This document shows, piece after piece, positions 43,269 through 52,254 of a DNA stretch of 64,000 bases (the first letter of the stretch is position 1; each line of letters opens with the position of its first letter). The notes beneath the pieces are model-generated. The model was not told the origin of the DNA and ran no database searches. It saw nothing but the letters and a program-made list of their open reading frames with translations. Source of the stretch: Deltaproteobacteria bacterium (GTDB lineage Bacteria; Myxococcota_C; UBA6777). A program made the translations under genes and the position numbers. The DNA is taken from NCBI GenBank assembly GCA_002731275.1, contig PCBK01000174.1, positions 1 to 64,000 of the forward strand, in the 5' to 3' direction.

Positions 43269-44195
43269 ATGAAATTGACCAAGAGCGAGTTTGTCGAAAA
43301 TCTTAACAACAAACAAATTGCGCTGGAAGATATCGAAAAAAGTCAGACGCTCACAGATGAGATGAAGAGCGCAGCAAGAACAGCCGATCGCAACAACGAT
43401 GGGGTCATCAAAGGAAACGATGAAGCCGCGACTTTGTTCGGTAAAGTTGACGCCTTTGACAACAATGGTAGCACTCGAAGTATCGACACAGGTACAGCTT
43501 CGGCACAAACCAAAGCAGGAATCTTTGCACAAGAGGCGCTCTCCACTGCGAAGTCCACAGGTGGCACAGAGACAACAAGCACAAGTCGTACAGGAAGTGT
43601 TCGTGACACGTCCAACATGACCGAAGAACAAAAGTACGACTACTTTAGCGGTTTGATCGAACAAAACGGCGGTCAACTCAAGACAGGCACCAATGAGCGC
43701 AACATTCTCGGCATCCGCAACGAGACAGACGCGGACGTCAATGGTGGAAATGGCGCGTATGACGATAAGTTTGTGATGCTCTGGAAAGACCAAAATGGAA
43801 ACAAGCGCGTGCGTGAGTACACAGGCAACACAGAGCCAAGCGCCCGTTACCGCGGAAGGTACGGCGAAGATGTCAACGGAGACGGAAAGCTCGACCAAGG
43901 ACGTCTGCCCGCTGGCTACTACGAATTCAGACGCACACGTCACAGCAAATTCGGCACCATCCTCAAACCAACAGCGGCGACAGCCGCAGAACGCGACACC
44001 AACCAAGATGGTTTGTTTAACGACAACGCGCTTGGTGACGCAGGACGTACAATGCTCTTCCACAAGGGCGGTAACTCCATGACAGGAAGCGCAGGTTGTC
44101 AGACCTTCTCTCCAAGTGAGTGGAGACGTTTTACCCAAGATCTCAGCTCCAATGGTAACCCTGGCGTCGTCGGTTACACACTCATCAACAACTAG
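43269..44195 (+). CDS. EF-hand protein with L,D-transpeptidase-like motif
   Basis: A 308-aa protein. The ATG at 43269 is set by GAGAGGAAG upstream; the open frame extends back to 43107 but without a site. Three EF-hand-type loops are seen: DRNNDGVIKGNDE, DVNGDGKLDQG and DTNQDGLFND, suggesting calcium control. The C-terminus has FHKGG...SAGCQTFSPSEWRRF, reminiscent of the HxGG...S-x-GC active site of L,D-transpeptidases and related murein enzymes; the Cys would be the nucleophile. There is no signal peptide, so if it acts on peptidoglycan it needs another route out. The middle (about 60-120) is Thr/Ser-rich and probably disordered. Confidence 0.65.
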   Translation: MKLTKSEFVENLNNKQIALEDIEKSQTLTDEMKSAARTADRNNDGVIKGNDEAATLFGKVDAFDNNGSTRSIDTGTASAQTKAGIFAQEALSTAKSTGGTETTSTSRTGSVRDTSNMTEEQKYDYFSGLIEQNGGQLKTGTNERNILGIRNETDADVNGGNGAYDDKFVMLWKDQNGNKRVREYTGNTEPSARYRGRYGEDVNGDGKLDQGRLPAGYYEFRRTRHSKFGTILKPTAATAAERDTNQDGLFNDNALGDAGRTMLFHKGGNSMTGSAGCQTFSPSEWRRFTQDLSSNGNPGVVGYTLINN

Positions 44196-44378
44196 CCCCT
44201 TCTCGCTCCCACAACCCCATCCCTCCTCAAACATTTTTCCCTTGCTCTTTTCTCGCGTCCTCTCCGTGAGCATGTTACAACCATACAAATGCACCGCAGG
44301 TGACCATAAGGGTCTCTTTTGACATGCTCATAGAGCACACAACACGCCCATACCACGAGACAGAGGAGCGATAGAGCC

Positions 44379-46700
44379 ATGAAACCTTCTCGCCAACAAG
44401 ACGCATTACGCTACCATGCAAGCGGAAAACCCGGAAAAATAGAGGTTGTGACGAGCAAACCCTGCACCACACAGCTCGATCTCTCACTCGCCTACACACC
44501 AGGTGTCGCAGAACCCTGCCGCCAGATCGCGCAGACGCCTGATAAAGTGTTTGACTACACTGTCAAAGGCAATCTCGTCGCGGTGATTACAGATGGAAGC
44601 GCCGTCCTAGGACTCGGTAACATCGGTCCTCTCGCGAGTAAGCCTGTCATGGAAGGAAAAGGTGTGTTGTTTAAGCGATTCGCCAACATCGACGTCTTTG
44701 ACCTCGAACTCAACTCGGAAAGTCCCGATGACTTCGTCCGCATTGTCAAAGCACTTGAGCCAACATTTGGCGGGATCAACCTCGAAGACATCAAAGCTCC
44801 CGAGTGTTTCTACATCGAAGAGCAATTACGCGAGAAGATGAACATCCCCGTCTTTCACGACGATCAGCACGGGACAGCGATCATCGTCGGTGCCGCGCTC
44901 CTCAACGCCCTTGAGCTTGTCGAAAAACCCATCGAGGATGTCAAAGTCACATTCACAGGAGCCGGCGCTGCCGCGATCGCTTGCGCCAAATTGTTTGTCG
45001 AGTTGGGTGTCAAACGCGAGCACATCACGATGGTCGATATCGAAGGTGTCGTGTACAAAGGACGTGAAGCCCTGATGGACCCATACAAAGGTGCCTTCGC
45101 TCAAGAGACAGAAGCGCGAACGCTCGCAGAGGTCATCCCAGGCAGTGATGTCTTTGTAGGGCTGTCCGTCAAGGGCATTCTCAAACCCGAAATGGTCGCA
45201 TCGATGGCCGATAACCCCATCATCTTTGCCCTCGCCAACCCCGATCCAGAGATCCTCCCCGCAGAGGTCTCCAAAGTCCGCGATGACGCAATCATGGCAA
45301 CTGGACGTAGTGATTTCCCCAACCAAGTGAACAACGTGCTCGGCTTCCCATTTATCTTTCGCGGCGCGCTCGACGTCCGCGCGACGACCATCAACGAAGA
45401 GATGAAGACCGCCGCCACACGAGCCCTCGCACAGCTGGCGAAAGAAGAAGTCCCACTCGATGTTCTCAACGCATACGCCACCAAAGATATGCAATTTGGT
45501 CGCAATTACATCATCCCCAAACCCTTTGATGTCCGTGTTCTTTACCGCGTCGCCCCTGCGGTCGCACAAGCCGCTATGGAGTCAGGTGTCGCCCGACGTC
45601 CTATCCACGACTTTCAAAAGTACCGCGAACAGCTCGAACGACAACTACACCCCGCACGCGAAGTCATGCAGCAATTTATCGGTAGCGCACGACGTGGTCG
45701 TACAAAACGTATTGTCTACCCACAAGGCGAACACCACACGATCCTCCGCGCCTGTCAGACCATCACCGATCTCAAGATCGCGCACCCCATTCTTCTCGGA
45801 AACAAAGAACGCATCCAAGCATCGATCAAAGAGCTCGACTTACAATTTGAAGCGGGCAGCTACACGATCGTCGATCCCGCTGAAGATCATGCAAGACTTC
45901 CCGACTATGTCGAACAATACCGCAAGCTCCGTGAGCGTAGAGGGAGCAACCTCGAACAGGCCCAACACAAGATGAGAAAGTCCATCAACCTCGCGATGAT
46001 GATGGTGAAAATGGGTGACGCAGATGGCTGTGTTTCGGGGATCGACCGCATCTACTCCGAGACGATCCGCCCGGCCTTCGAGATCATTGGCTTGAGAAAA
46101 GGTGCACACAGAGCTTGTGGGATGTACATGATCCTCGACAAGAAGGGACAAACTCGATTCTTCGCTGACGCGACATTGCACACCAATCCAACAGCTGAAG
46201 AGCTCGCATACATCGCGACAAACACAGCCAAAATGGTTCGCTCCTACGGCGTCGAACCTCGCGTCGCGATGCTCTCCTTCTCCAACTTTGGCTCCGCCGA
46301 GCAGCCCGAATCTCTCAAGGTCCGAAAAGCCACACAAATCGCCCGTTCACTCATGCCAGACCTGATGATTGAGGGAGAGATCCGGGTCGATGTCGCTGTC
46401 GATCCACAGCGCTTCATCGACGACTATCCATTCTGTGAGCTCAAAAAAGAGGCCAACGTCTTCATCTTCCCCGACCTGAACGCAGGGAATATCAGCTACC
46501 AGCTCATGCAGTATCTCGTCGGGATGGAAGCCGTTGGCCCCATCCTCGTTGGACTCGACAAGCCTATCAGCGCGATCCAAAGGGGCTGTGACCAGACAAC
46601 GGTCATCCATATGACGGCGATCCACGCGGTCATGGCCAAGACATTTGAAGAGCGCGGACAGGTCATCATCCCCCCCGAAGAGATCGTAGCATCCGAATAA
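44379..46700 (+). CDS. maeB: NADP-dependent malic enzyme, MaeB type
   Basis: A 773-aa cytosolic enzyme that oxidatively decarboxylates malate to pyruvate with NADP. The N-terminal half is the malic enzyme domain ([31 protein letters not shown], dinucleotide loop [21 protein letters not shown]). From about residue 430 comes the phosphotransacetylase-like C-terminal domain ([24 protein letters not shown]), which in MaeB is regulatory, not catalytic. Length matches E. coli MaeB (759 aa). AGAGGAG lies upstream of the ATG. Single gene. Confidence 0.97.
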   Translation: MKPSRQQDALRYHASGKPGKIEVVTSKPCTTQLDLSLAYTPGVAEPCRQIAQTPDKVFDYTVKGNLVAVITDGSAVLGLGNIGPLASKPVMEGKGVLFKRFANIDVFDLELNSESPDDFVRIVKALEPTFGGINLEDIKAPECFYIEEQLREKMNIPVFHDDQHGTAIIVGAALLNALELVEKPIEDVKVTFTGAGAAAIACAKLFVELGVKREHITMVDIEGVVYKGREALMDPYKGAFAQETEARTLAEVIPGSDVFVGLSVKGILKPEMVASMADNPIIFALANPDPEILPAEVSKVRDDAIMATGRSDFPNQVNNVLGFPFIFRGALDVRATTINEEMKTAATRALAQLAKEEVPLDVLNAYATKDMQFGRNYIIPKPFDVRVLYRVAPAVAQAAMESGVARRPIHDFQKYREQLERQLHPAREVMQQFIGSARRGRTKRIVYPQGEHHTILRACQTITDLKIAHPILLGNKERIQASIKELDLQFEAGSYTIVDPAEDHARLPDYVEQYRKLRERRGSNLEQAQHKMRKSINLAMMMVKMGDADGCVSGIDRIYSETIRPAFEIIGLRKGAHRACGMYMILDKKGQTRFFADATLHTNPTAEELAYIATNTAKMVRSYGVEPRVAMLSFSNFGSAEQPESLKVRKATQIARSLMPDLMIEGEIRVDVAVDPQRFIDDYPFCELKKEANVFIFPDLNAGNISYQLMQYLVGMEAVGPILVGLDKPISAIQRGCDQTTVIHMTAIHAVMAKTFEERGQVIIPPEEIVASE

Positions 46701-46793
46701 ACCGCCTCCTCTCACGCCCCCTTCCCCTTTTCAATATCGCCTCCTCTCCCTATCTTTAACCATGCAAACCACCCCCTACCAAAGGAGCCTCCT

Positions 46794-47480
46794 GTGCGTT
46801 ACCTCGAAGTCTCAAAAAAAGACCATCTGGCCTACGTCTCCATGGATCACGAGCACAAAAATGCGTTCAACACAGCGCTCGTCCAAGAATGTCTGGATAT
46901 GTTACATACACTCGCAGAGGACGAAGAGACCCGCGTCGTGATCTGGTCGGGTCGACATCCCAAATACTTTTGCACAGGTCTGGATGTCCCATGGGCGCTT
47001 GAACAAGAAGACGATGCTCTCGAACAATTCTTTACATTGAGTCATCAGCTGCTGCACACGATCTTTATGTATCCCAAACCCACGATCGCCCATCTCAACG
47101 GTCACGCCTTCGGACTCGGCGCGATCATGAGCTGTGCGTTTGATTTTCGCTTCATGAACGCACACAGGGGATGGATCTGTTTTCCAGGCGTAGATATTGG
47201 AAAAATGGGGGTGAGTGTACCTTCCAGCATGCACAAACTCGTGGCCTTCACGATGCCCACCCACCATCTCCACTATGCCTTGCTCACAGGTGCCCGTATG
47301 ACCGGACAAGAAGCACAATCAAAAGGACTCGTCCACCAAGCGCTCCCTCCCAAAGAACTCGAAGGTGCCATCGAGACCCTCGCCAACACGCTCAAAGAAA
47401 AGGATCAAGCCTCGTATTTCCGCGTCAAGCAAGACCTACGTGGGGAGCTTGCTCACATCTTACAACACCCATCGCGATGA
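46794..47480 (+). CDS. Enoyl-CoA hydratase/isomerase family protein
   Basis: A 228-aa crotonase-fold enzyme. The start is GTG at 46794 with AAAGGAG six bases upstream. The oxyanion-hole segments are FCTGLDVPW and NGHAFGLGAIMS. The usual catalytic Glu region reads FPGVDIGKMG, lacking the PE of hydratases, so a delta3-delta2 enoyl-CoA isomerase or another crotonase activity is more likely than hydration. Short for the family (usually 255-270 aa). It follows maeB by 93 bp and may share its transcript. Confidence 0.85.
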   Translation: MRYLEVSKKDHLAYVSMDHEHKNAFNTALVQECLDMLHTLAEDEETRVVIWSGRHPKYFCTGLDVPWALEQEDDALEQFFTLSHQLLHTIFMYPKPTIAHLNGHAFGLGAIMSCAFDFRFMNAHRGWICFPGVDIGKMGVSVPSSMHKLVAFTMPTHHLHYALLTGARMTGQEAQSKGLVHQALPPKELEGAIETLANTLKEKDQASYFRVKQDLRGELAHILQHPSR

Positions 47481-47646
47481 ATCGCTCCAACACGCACAAT
47501 CCCTTACAACCAAGCCTCTACACTCCCCAAAAACAACACCTCCTCAAACAATTTCTTCATCTTTTTTAAAGAAAAAGACGCACACCTGCGACAGACTCTA
47601 GATAACACAGAAGCATGTATATCATTCTTTACAAAGGATCCAGACA

Positions 47647-50600
47647 ATGAGGTACGTATACCGCACATTCGGATGGTTATTGGGAGTGTGTTTATTTTTG
47701 GCGCTTGGCTGTGGCATGGAACCACAACCAGAGGGCATTCAACACCAGGCAGGACCTTCCAACCAGCAAGAGTACGGCGTCTTGCAGCAAGCGATCAACC
47801 TATGCAATCACACCCTCACAGCCGGGCAAAGTATCCGGCGCACGATCAGCATCACGCTCCCCAATGTTCCTCCGAAAGCAGACGTTATGTTTGCCAGCGA
47901 CTTGACCTCATCGATGGTTGAGGAGGTCTCCAAGGCCAAGACCAACTCCACAAGTATCATGAACCAAATCACTGCGTTGATTCCTGATACAGCCTTCGGC
48001 GCAATGTCTTTTAAGGACTACGCAAAATCCTACAAATACTGCAACTACCAAACCTCCACAGGTGGTGCGGTGCTCTACGGTTCGGGACAGGACTTTGCCT
48101 ACAAGCTGGATCAGTCGATTACGACGAATAAAACGTCCGTCTCTACTGCGATCAACGGCTGGAACATCAGCAGCGATCCCAACACGGACTATCCGGCCTC
48201 ATACACACGAGCACTGTGGGAGATGTACAATGACACCAACGTGAAGTGGCGCACGGGTTCCAAGCGCTTCATTCTGCTCTTTGGTGACGCCCTCCCACAC
48301 GACTGTTCCCTCAACGTCCCTCCCTATACACTCACAACAGGTCCCGATCCAGGACGCGATCAGATCGCCGGTACCACAGACGATTTACAGTGGACCACGA
48401 CCATCACAGGGCTCAAAAACAACAACATCTCCCTGATCACCCTTTACAGTGGACCTGCCAAATTGAAGCTCGGTGGCCCTCCTCTCAACGTCTTCGACTT
48501 TTGGGACATCGCATCCCAAAACACTGGCGGAGATGCATTCCAGCTTGATACACAAGGGAACCTCCCAAACAAAACGAACATCGCGGACTTTATTAAGACA
48601 AAGGTCCAGGCACTCTCAGCTACCATCAGCAACCTCACGATCGGCCTGTGTAAAGACCAAAGCACAACATACAACGCGTGGCTTTCGAACCCAGACAGCC
48701 AGACCAATGTGACAAGTGGCACAGGTCCACACTCCTTCGGGATAACGGTGATGCCTCCGACAGGGACGACTCCAGGCGCGTATACATTTGATGTTTGTAT
48801 CTATGGAGATGGTGTCGAATACGCAAGGCAAAGTTGCGCCATTACAGTCTCAGGTTGCACACTTCCAGGTGTCGGCGATCCCTGCTCCGTCGGCACAGGC
48901 GCATGTCGCAGAACAGGAACGAAACAATGCAACGCAGCAGGCACAGCCCTCGAATGTTCTGTCACAGCGGGAACACCGACAGCCGAGACCTGTGACTCCA
49001 TCGACAACGACTGTGATGGACAGATCGACGAAAACTGGCCCACCAAAGGACAGGTCTGTACGGTCGGCATAGGCGCCTGTCAACGCAACGGAAGCAATGT
49101 ATGTAACGCCGCAAGAACAGGGATCACATGTAGCGTCTCTCCAGGAACACCAACAAGTGAACAGTGCGATGCCATTGACAACGACTGTGATGGTCAAGTT
49201 GACGAAGGCTTTAACAAAGGACAAGCCTGCACTGTCGGCACTGGACAATGTGTACGCAGTGGGACATACGTCTGTAGAAGCAACGGCTCTGGTACACAAT
49301 GCTCCGCCACAGCAGGTACGCCAACTGCCGAGAAGTGCGACAACCTCGACAACGACTGTGACGGACAAATTGACGAAGGCTTCAACAAAGGCCAAGCTTG
49401 TAACGTCGGTACAGGCGAGTGTAGACGTACGGGAACGTATGCCTGTAAAGTCGATGGTTCTGGTACACAATGTTCCGCCACAGCAGGCACACCAACTGTC
49501 GAAACATGCGACGGCAAAGACAACGACTGTGACGGACAAATTGACGAAAACTGGCCTACCAAGGGGAACGCCTGCAGTGTCGGTGTCACAGAGTGTAAAC
49601 GCACAGGCACAAATATCTGCAACGCAACAGGCACAGGCATCCAGTGTTCGGCCACGGCAGGCACACCAACTGCCGAAACATGTGATGGCAAAGACAACGA
49701 CTGCGACGGTCAAATCGACGAAGATTTCCCCACAAAAAACAAAGCGTGTAGCGTCGGTGTCGGTGAGTGTCTACGCACTGGCACAAACCAATGTAAAAGC
49801 AACGGCAGCGGTGTCCAATGCTCTGTCTCTGTGGGAACACCTTCTGCAGAGACATGTGACGGCAAAGACAACGACTGTGACGGCCTCACCGATGAAAACT
49901 GGCCAACCAAAGGGAACGCCTGTACATCCGGAAAAGGACTCTGTCGTCGCGCCGGGACGTTGATCTGCGCCTCCAACGGAGCAGGTCTGGCTTGTAGTGC
50001 GACACCTGGAACACCTTCCACGGAGACTTGCAACAACGGCCAAGACGAAGATTGTGATGGCCTTACAGATGAAGGCTGTGTGCAACCTGCCTGTTCCGCT
50101 GGCCAGACTCGCTCTTGCTACGGTGGTCCAGCAGGAACCGCAGGAAAAGGAATCTGTAAAGCAGGTACACAAGCCTGCGTCAGTGGACAATGGGGACCAT
50201 GTGTCGGCGAAGTCCTCCCAGCGACGGAAAAATGTGACAACATCGATAACGATTGCGATGGAGCCAAAGATGAGACCTTCGCAAACCTCGGACAAGCCTG
50301 CTCTGCAGGAACAGGTGAGTGCAAAACGACCGGCACTTACATCTGCGCAACGACAACAAGCAGCACGATCTGTTCGGCCAAAGCAGGTACACCGACAGCC
50401 GAAAGATGTGACGGCAAAGACAATGACTGCGATGGCGCAATTGATGAAAACTGGCCCACACTCAACCAGCCCTGTCAGGGCGGCACAGGGGCCTGTATAT
50501 CGACAGGAAAGTATATCTGCGCGGTATCTGGCGCAGGAGTCGAGTGCAGCTCTAAAGGAACAGCCGGCACCAAGGAGCTGTGTGACAATATAGACAACGA

Positions 50601-52254
50601 CTGTGATGGCCAAGTTGACGAAGACTTCACGACCTTAGGTGCGGCCTGTACCGTCGGTGTCGGAGAGTGTAAGGCGACAGGTAAAAATCGCTGTAAAGCC
50701 GACAAAACAGGCGTTGAGTGTGATAGTAAGCCACAACTTCCCTCTACGGAAATATGCGACAACAAAGATAATGACTGTGATGGTCAGATCGATGAGAGCG
50801 TTACGCAAGCCTGTAGCTCGGCCTGTGGTGCTGGGATTCAGATCTGTCAGGCCGGAAAGTTTGGCGCTTGCAACGCCCCCAAACCGACAACAGAGCTTTG
50901 TGACAACAAAGACAACGATTGTGACGGCCAAATCGACAATGGTCTGGTCCGCGCCTGTACCTCCAAGTGTGGAAAAGGAACGGAAACTTGCGCCAAAGGA
51001 ACATGGCAATCCTGCTCGGCCCCCGCTCCTTCTAAAGAGGTGTGTGACGGCAAAGACAACGACTGTGACGGAACAGTCGATGAAGACATCGCTCCCAAGA
51101 CCTGCCAAGGTGCCTGTGGTTCAGGTACAGCCAACTGTGAATCAGGTGTGTTTGTCGGATGTACAGGCGATCAACCGACGCCAGAAGTATGCGATGGTGT
51201 TGACAACGACTGCAACGGAAAAATCGACGACATCGAGCCTCGCACCTGCCGCAGCGAGTGTGGCGAAGGAAAAGAGAGCTGTGTCGATGGTATCTGGAAA
51301 AACTGCAACGCACCCAAACCAGAAAAAGAAGTCTGTGATGCACTCGACAACAACTGTGACGGCTTCATCGACAACGAAGCACCATGTGGTGCAGGACAAG
51401 GTTGTTACAAAGGGACATGTACCGCGACTTGCAAAGAAGACAAAGAGTGTGGTGATGGAAACCAATGTGTCGAAGGATTCTGTACAGGCGATCCCTGCAA
51501 AGGGGTTGAATGTCCAGAGAACAAACGCTGTGTATCCGGTCACTGCGTCGATGCTTGTGCCCTACTCACCTGTCCACAAGGAGCAGTCTGTAGAAGCGGA
51601 AAATGTGTCGAAGATTCCTGCTATGGACTCGGTTGTCCAGGTGGACAGATCTGTAAAGAAGGAACATGTGCACCCGACCCCTGCCTCGCAGCACAATGTA
51701 AAGCCGATCAAGCCTGTCGAGAAGGCACCTGTGTCGACTCTTGTGCGTGGGTCCGCTGCTCTCTTGGTCAACGCTGTGAAGATGGCAAGTGTGTCGATGA
51801 CCCATGTCAGACCAAAAGCTGCAACAACGGACAGATCTGCCTCAACGACAAATGTGTCGATGATCCTTGTGCCTCTGTCACCTGTGGAGCAGGACGTGTC
51901 TGCGATCCAGGCGCAGGAAAGTGTATCGACGATCCATGCCTCGCTCTTCAATGTCCACAGGGACAGGTCTGCAAAGAAGGTCAATGTATGGCAACCGGTC
52001 CAAGGGAGTCCATCCCCACAGATGAAACGACAGATGAAGAGAAAAAAGATGAGAACACGATTAACAAAAACAACGGAGATGCCGGTCCAAGTGGTAACGA
52101 TGGAGGGACAAAGGCGCCTGGAGGATGTGGCTGTCAAACCCAGGCAGGTTCGACACCTTCATTGCCACTTTCGTTGCTCTTGCTCTTCGCGCTCTTTGCC
52201 TTTGTGAGACGTCGTGCGCCCAACGCACGCCTTGCCAAGGAGCGCAACAGATGA
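47647..52254 (+). CDS. Giant VWA surface protein with MopE repeats and MYXO-CTERM tail
   Basis: A 1535-aa protein with AAAGGA before the ATG. It has a lipobox (LALGC) at the N-terminus and, at the other end, GGCGC then a hydrophobic stretch (LPLSLLLLFALFAFV) and RRR, the layout of the MYXO-CTERM sorting signal. Residues about 70-330 form a VWA domain with MIDAS-like DLTSSM (Thr in place of the first Ser). Then come 15 MopE-type repeats of about 58 residues (CDGKDNDCDGQIDE) and, after about residue 1250, short CxxGxxCxxGxC repeats. An Asp/Glu/Asn-rich stalk precedes the tail. Adhesion or metal-dependent ligand binding at the surface is likely. The gene overlaps the next by four bases. Confidence 0.9.
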   Translation: MRYVYRTFGWLLGVCLFLALGCGMEPQPEGIQHQAGPSNQQEYGVLQQAINLCNHTLTAGQSIRRTISITLPNVPPKADVMFASDLTSSMVEEVSKAKTNSTSIMNQITALIPDTAFGAMSFKDYAKSYKYCNYQTSTGGAVLYGSGQDFAYKLDQSITTNKTSVSTAINGWNISSDPNTDYPASYTRALWEMYNDTNVKWRTGSKRFILLFGDALPHDCSLNVPPYTLTTGPDPGRDQIAGTTDDLQWTTTITGLKNNNISLITLYSGPAKLKLGGPPLNVFDFWDIASQNTGGDAFQLDTQGNLPNKTNIADFIKTKVQALSATISNLTIGLCKDQSTTYNAWLSNPDSQTNVTSGTGPHSFGITVMPPTGTTPGAYTFDVCIYGDGVEYARQSCAITVSGCTLPGVGDPCSVGTGACRRTGTKQCNAAGTALECSVTAGTPTAETCDSIDNDCDGQIDENWPTKGQVCTVGIGACQRNGSNVCNAARTGITCSVSPGTPTSEQCDAIDNDCDGQVDEGFNKGQACTVGTGQCVRSGTYVCRSNGSGTQCSATAGTPTAEKCDNLDNDCDGQIDEGFNKGQACNVGTGECRRTGTYACKVDGSGTQCSATAGTPTVETCDGKDNDCDGQIDENWPTKGNACSVGVTECKRTGTNICNATGTGIQCSATAGTPTAETCDGKDNDCDGQIDEDFPTKNKACSVGVGECLRTGTNQCKSNGSGVQCSVSVGTPSAETCDGKDNDCDGLTDENWPTKGNACTSGKGLCRRAGTLICASNGAGLACSATPGTPSTETCNNGQDEDCDGLTDEGCVQPACSAGQTRSCYGGPAGTAGKGICKAGTQACVSGQWGPCVGEVLPATEKCDNIDNDCDGAKDETFANLGQACSAGTGECKTTGTYICATTTSSTICSAKAGTPTAERCDGKDNDCDGAIDENWPTLNQPCQGGTGACISTGKYICAVSGAGVECSSKGTAGTKELCDNIDNDCDGQVDEDFTTLGAACTVGVGECKATGKNRCKADKTGVECDSKPQLPSTEICDNKDNDCDGQIDESVTQACSSACGAGIQICQAGKFGACNAPKPTTELCDNKDNDCDGQIDNGLVRACTSKCGKGTETCAKGTWQSCSAPAPSKEVCDGKDNDCDGTVDEDIAPKTCQGACGSGTANCESGVFVGCTGDQPTPEVCDGVDNDCNGKIDDIEPRTCRSECGEGKESCVDGIWKNCNAPKPEKEVCDALDNNCDGFIDNEAPCGAGQGCYKGTCTATCKEDKECGDGNQCVEGFCTGDPCKGVECPENKRCVSGHCVDACALLTCPQGAVCRSGKCVEDSCYGLGCPGGQICKEGTCAPDPCLAAQCKADQACREGTCVDSCAWVRCSLGQRCEDGKCVDDPCQTKSCNNGQICLNDKCVDDPCASVTCGAGRVCDPGAGKCIDDPCLALQCPQGQVCKEGQCMATGPRESIPTDETTDEEKKDENTINKNNGDAGPSGNDGGTKAPGGCGCQTQAGSTPSLPLSLLLLFALFAFVRRRAPNARLAKERNR

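Noticed and set aside
43221..44294. 357-codon minus-strand frame
   Set aside because: Antisense to the EF-hand protein gene, with no family and no start signal.
50639..52207. 522-codon plus-strand frame in another phase
   Set aside because: Shadow of the MopE repeat region; it repeats only because the DNA repeats.
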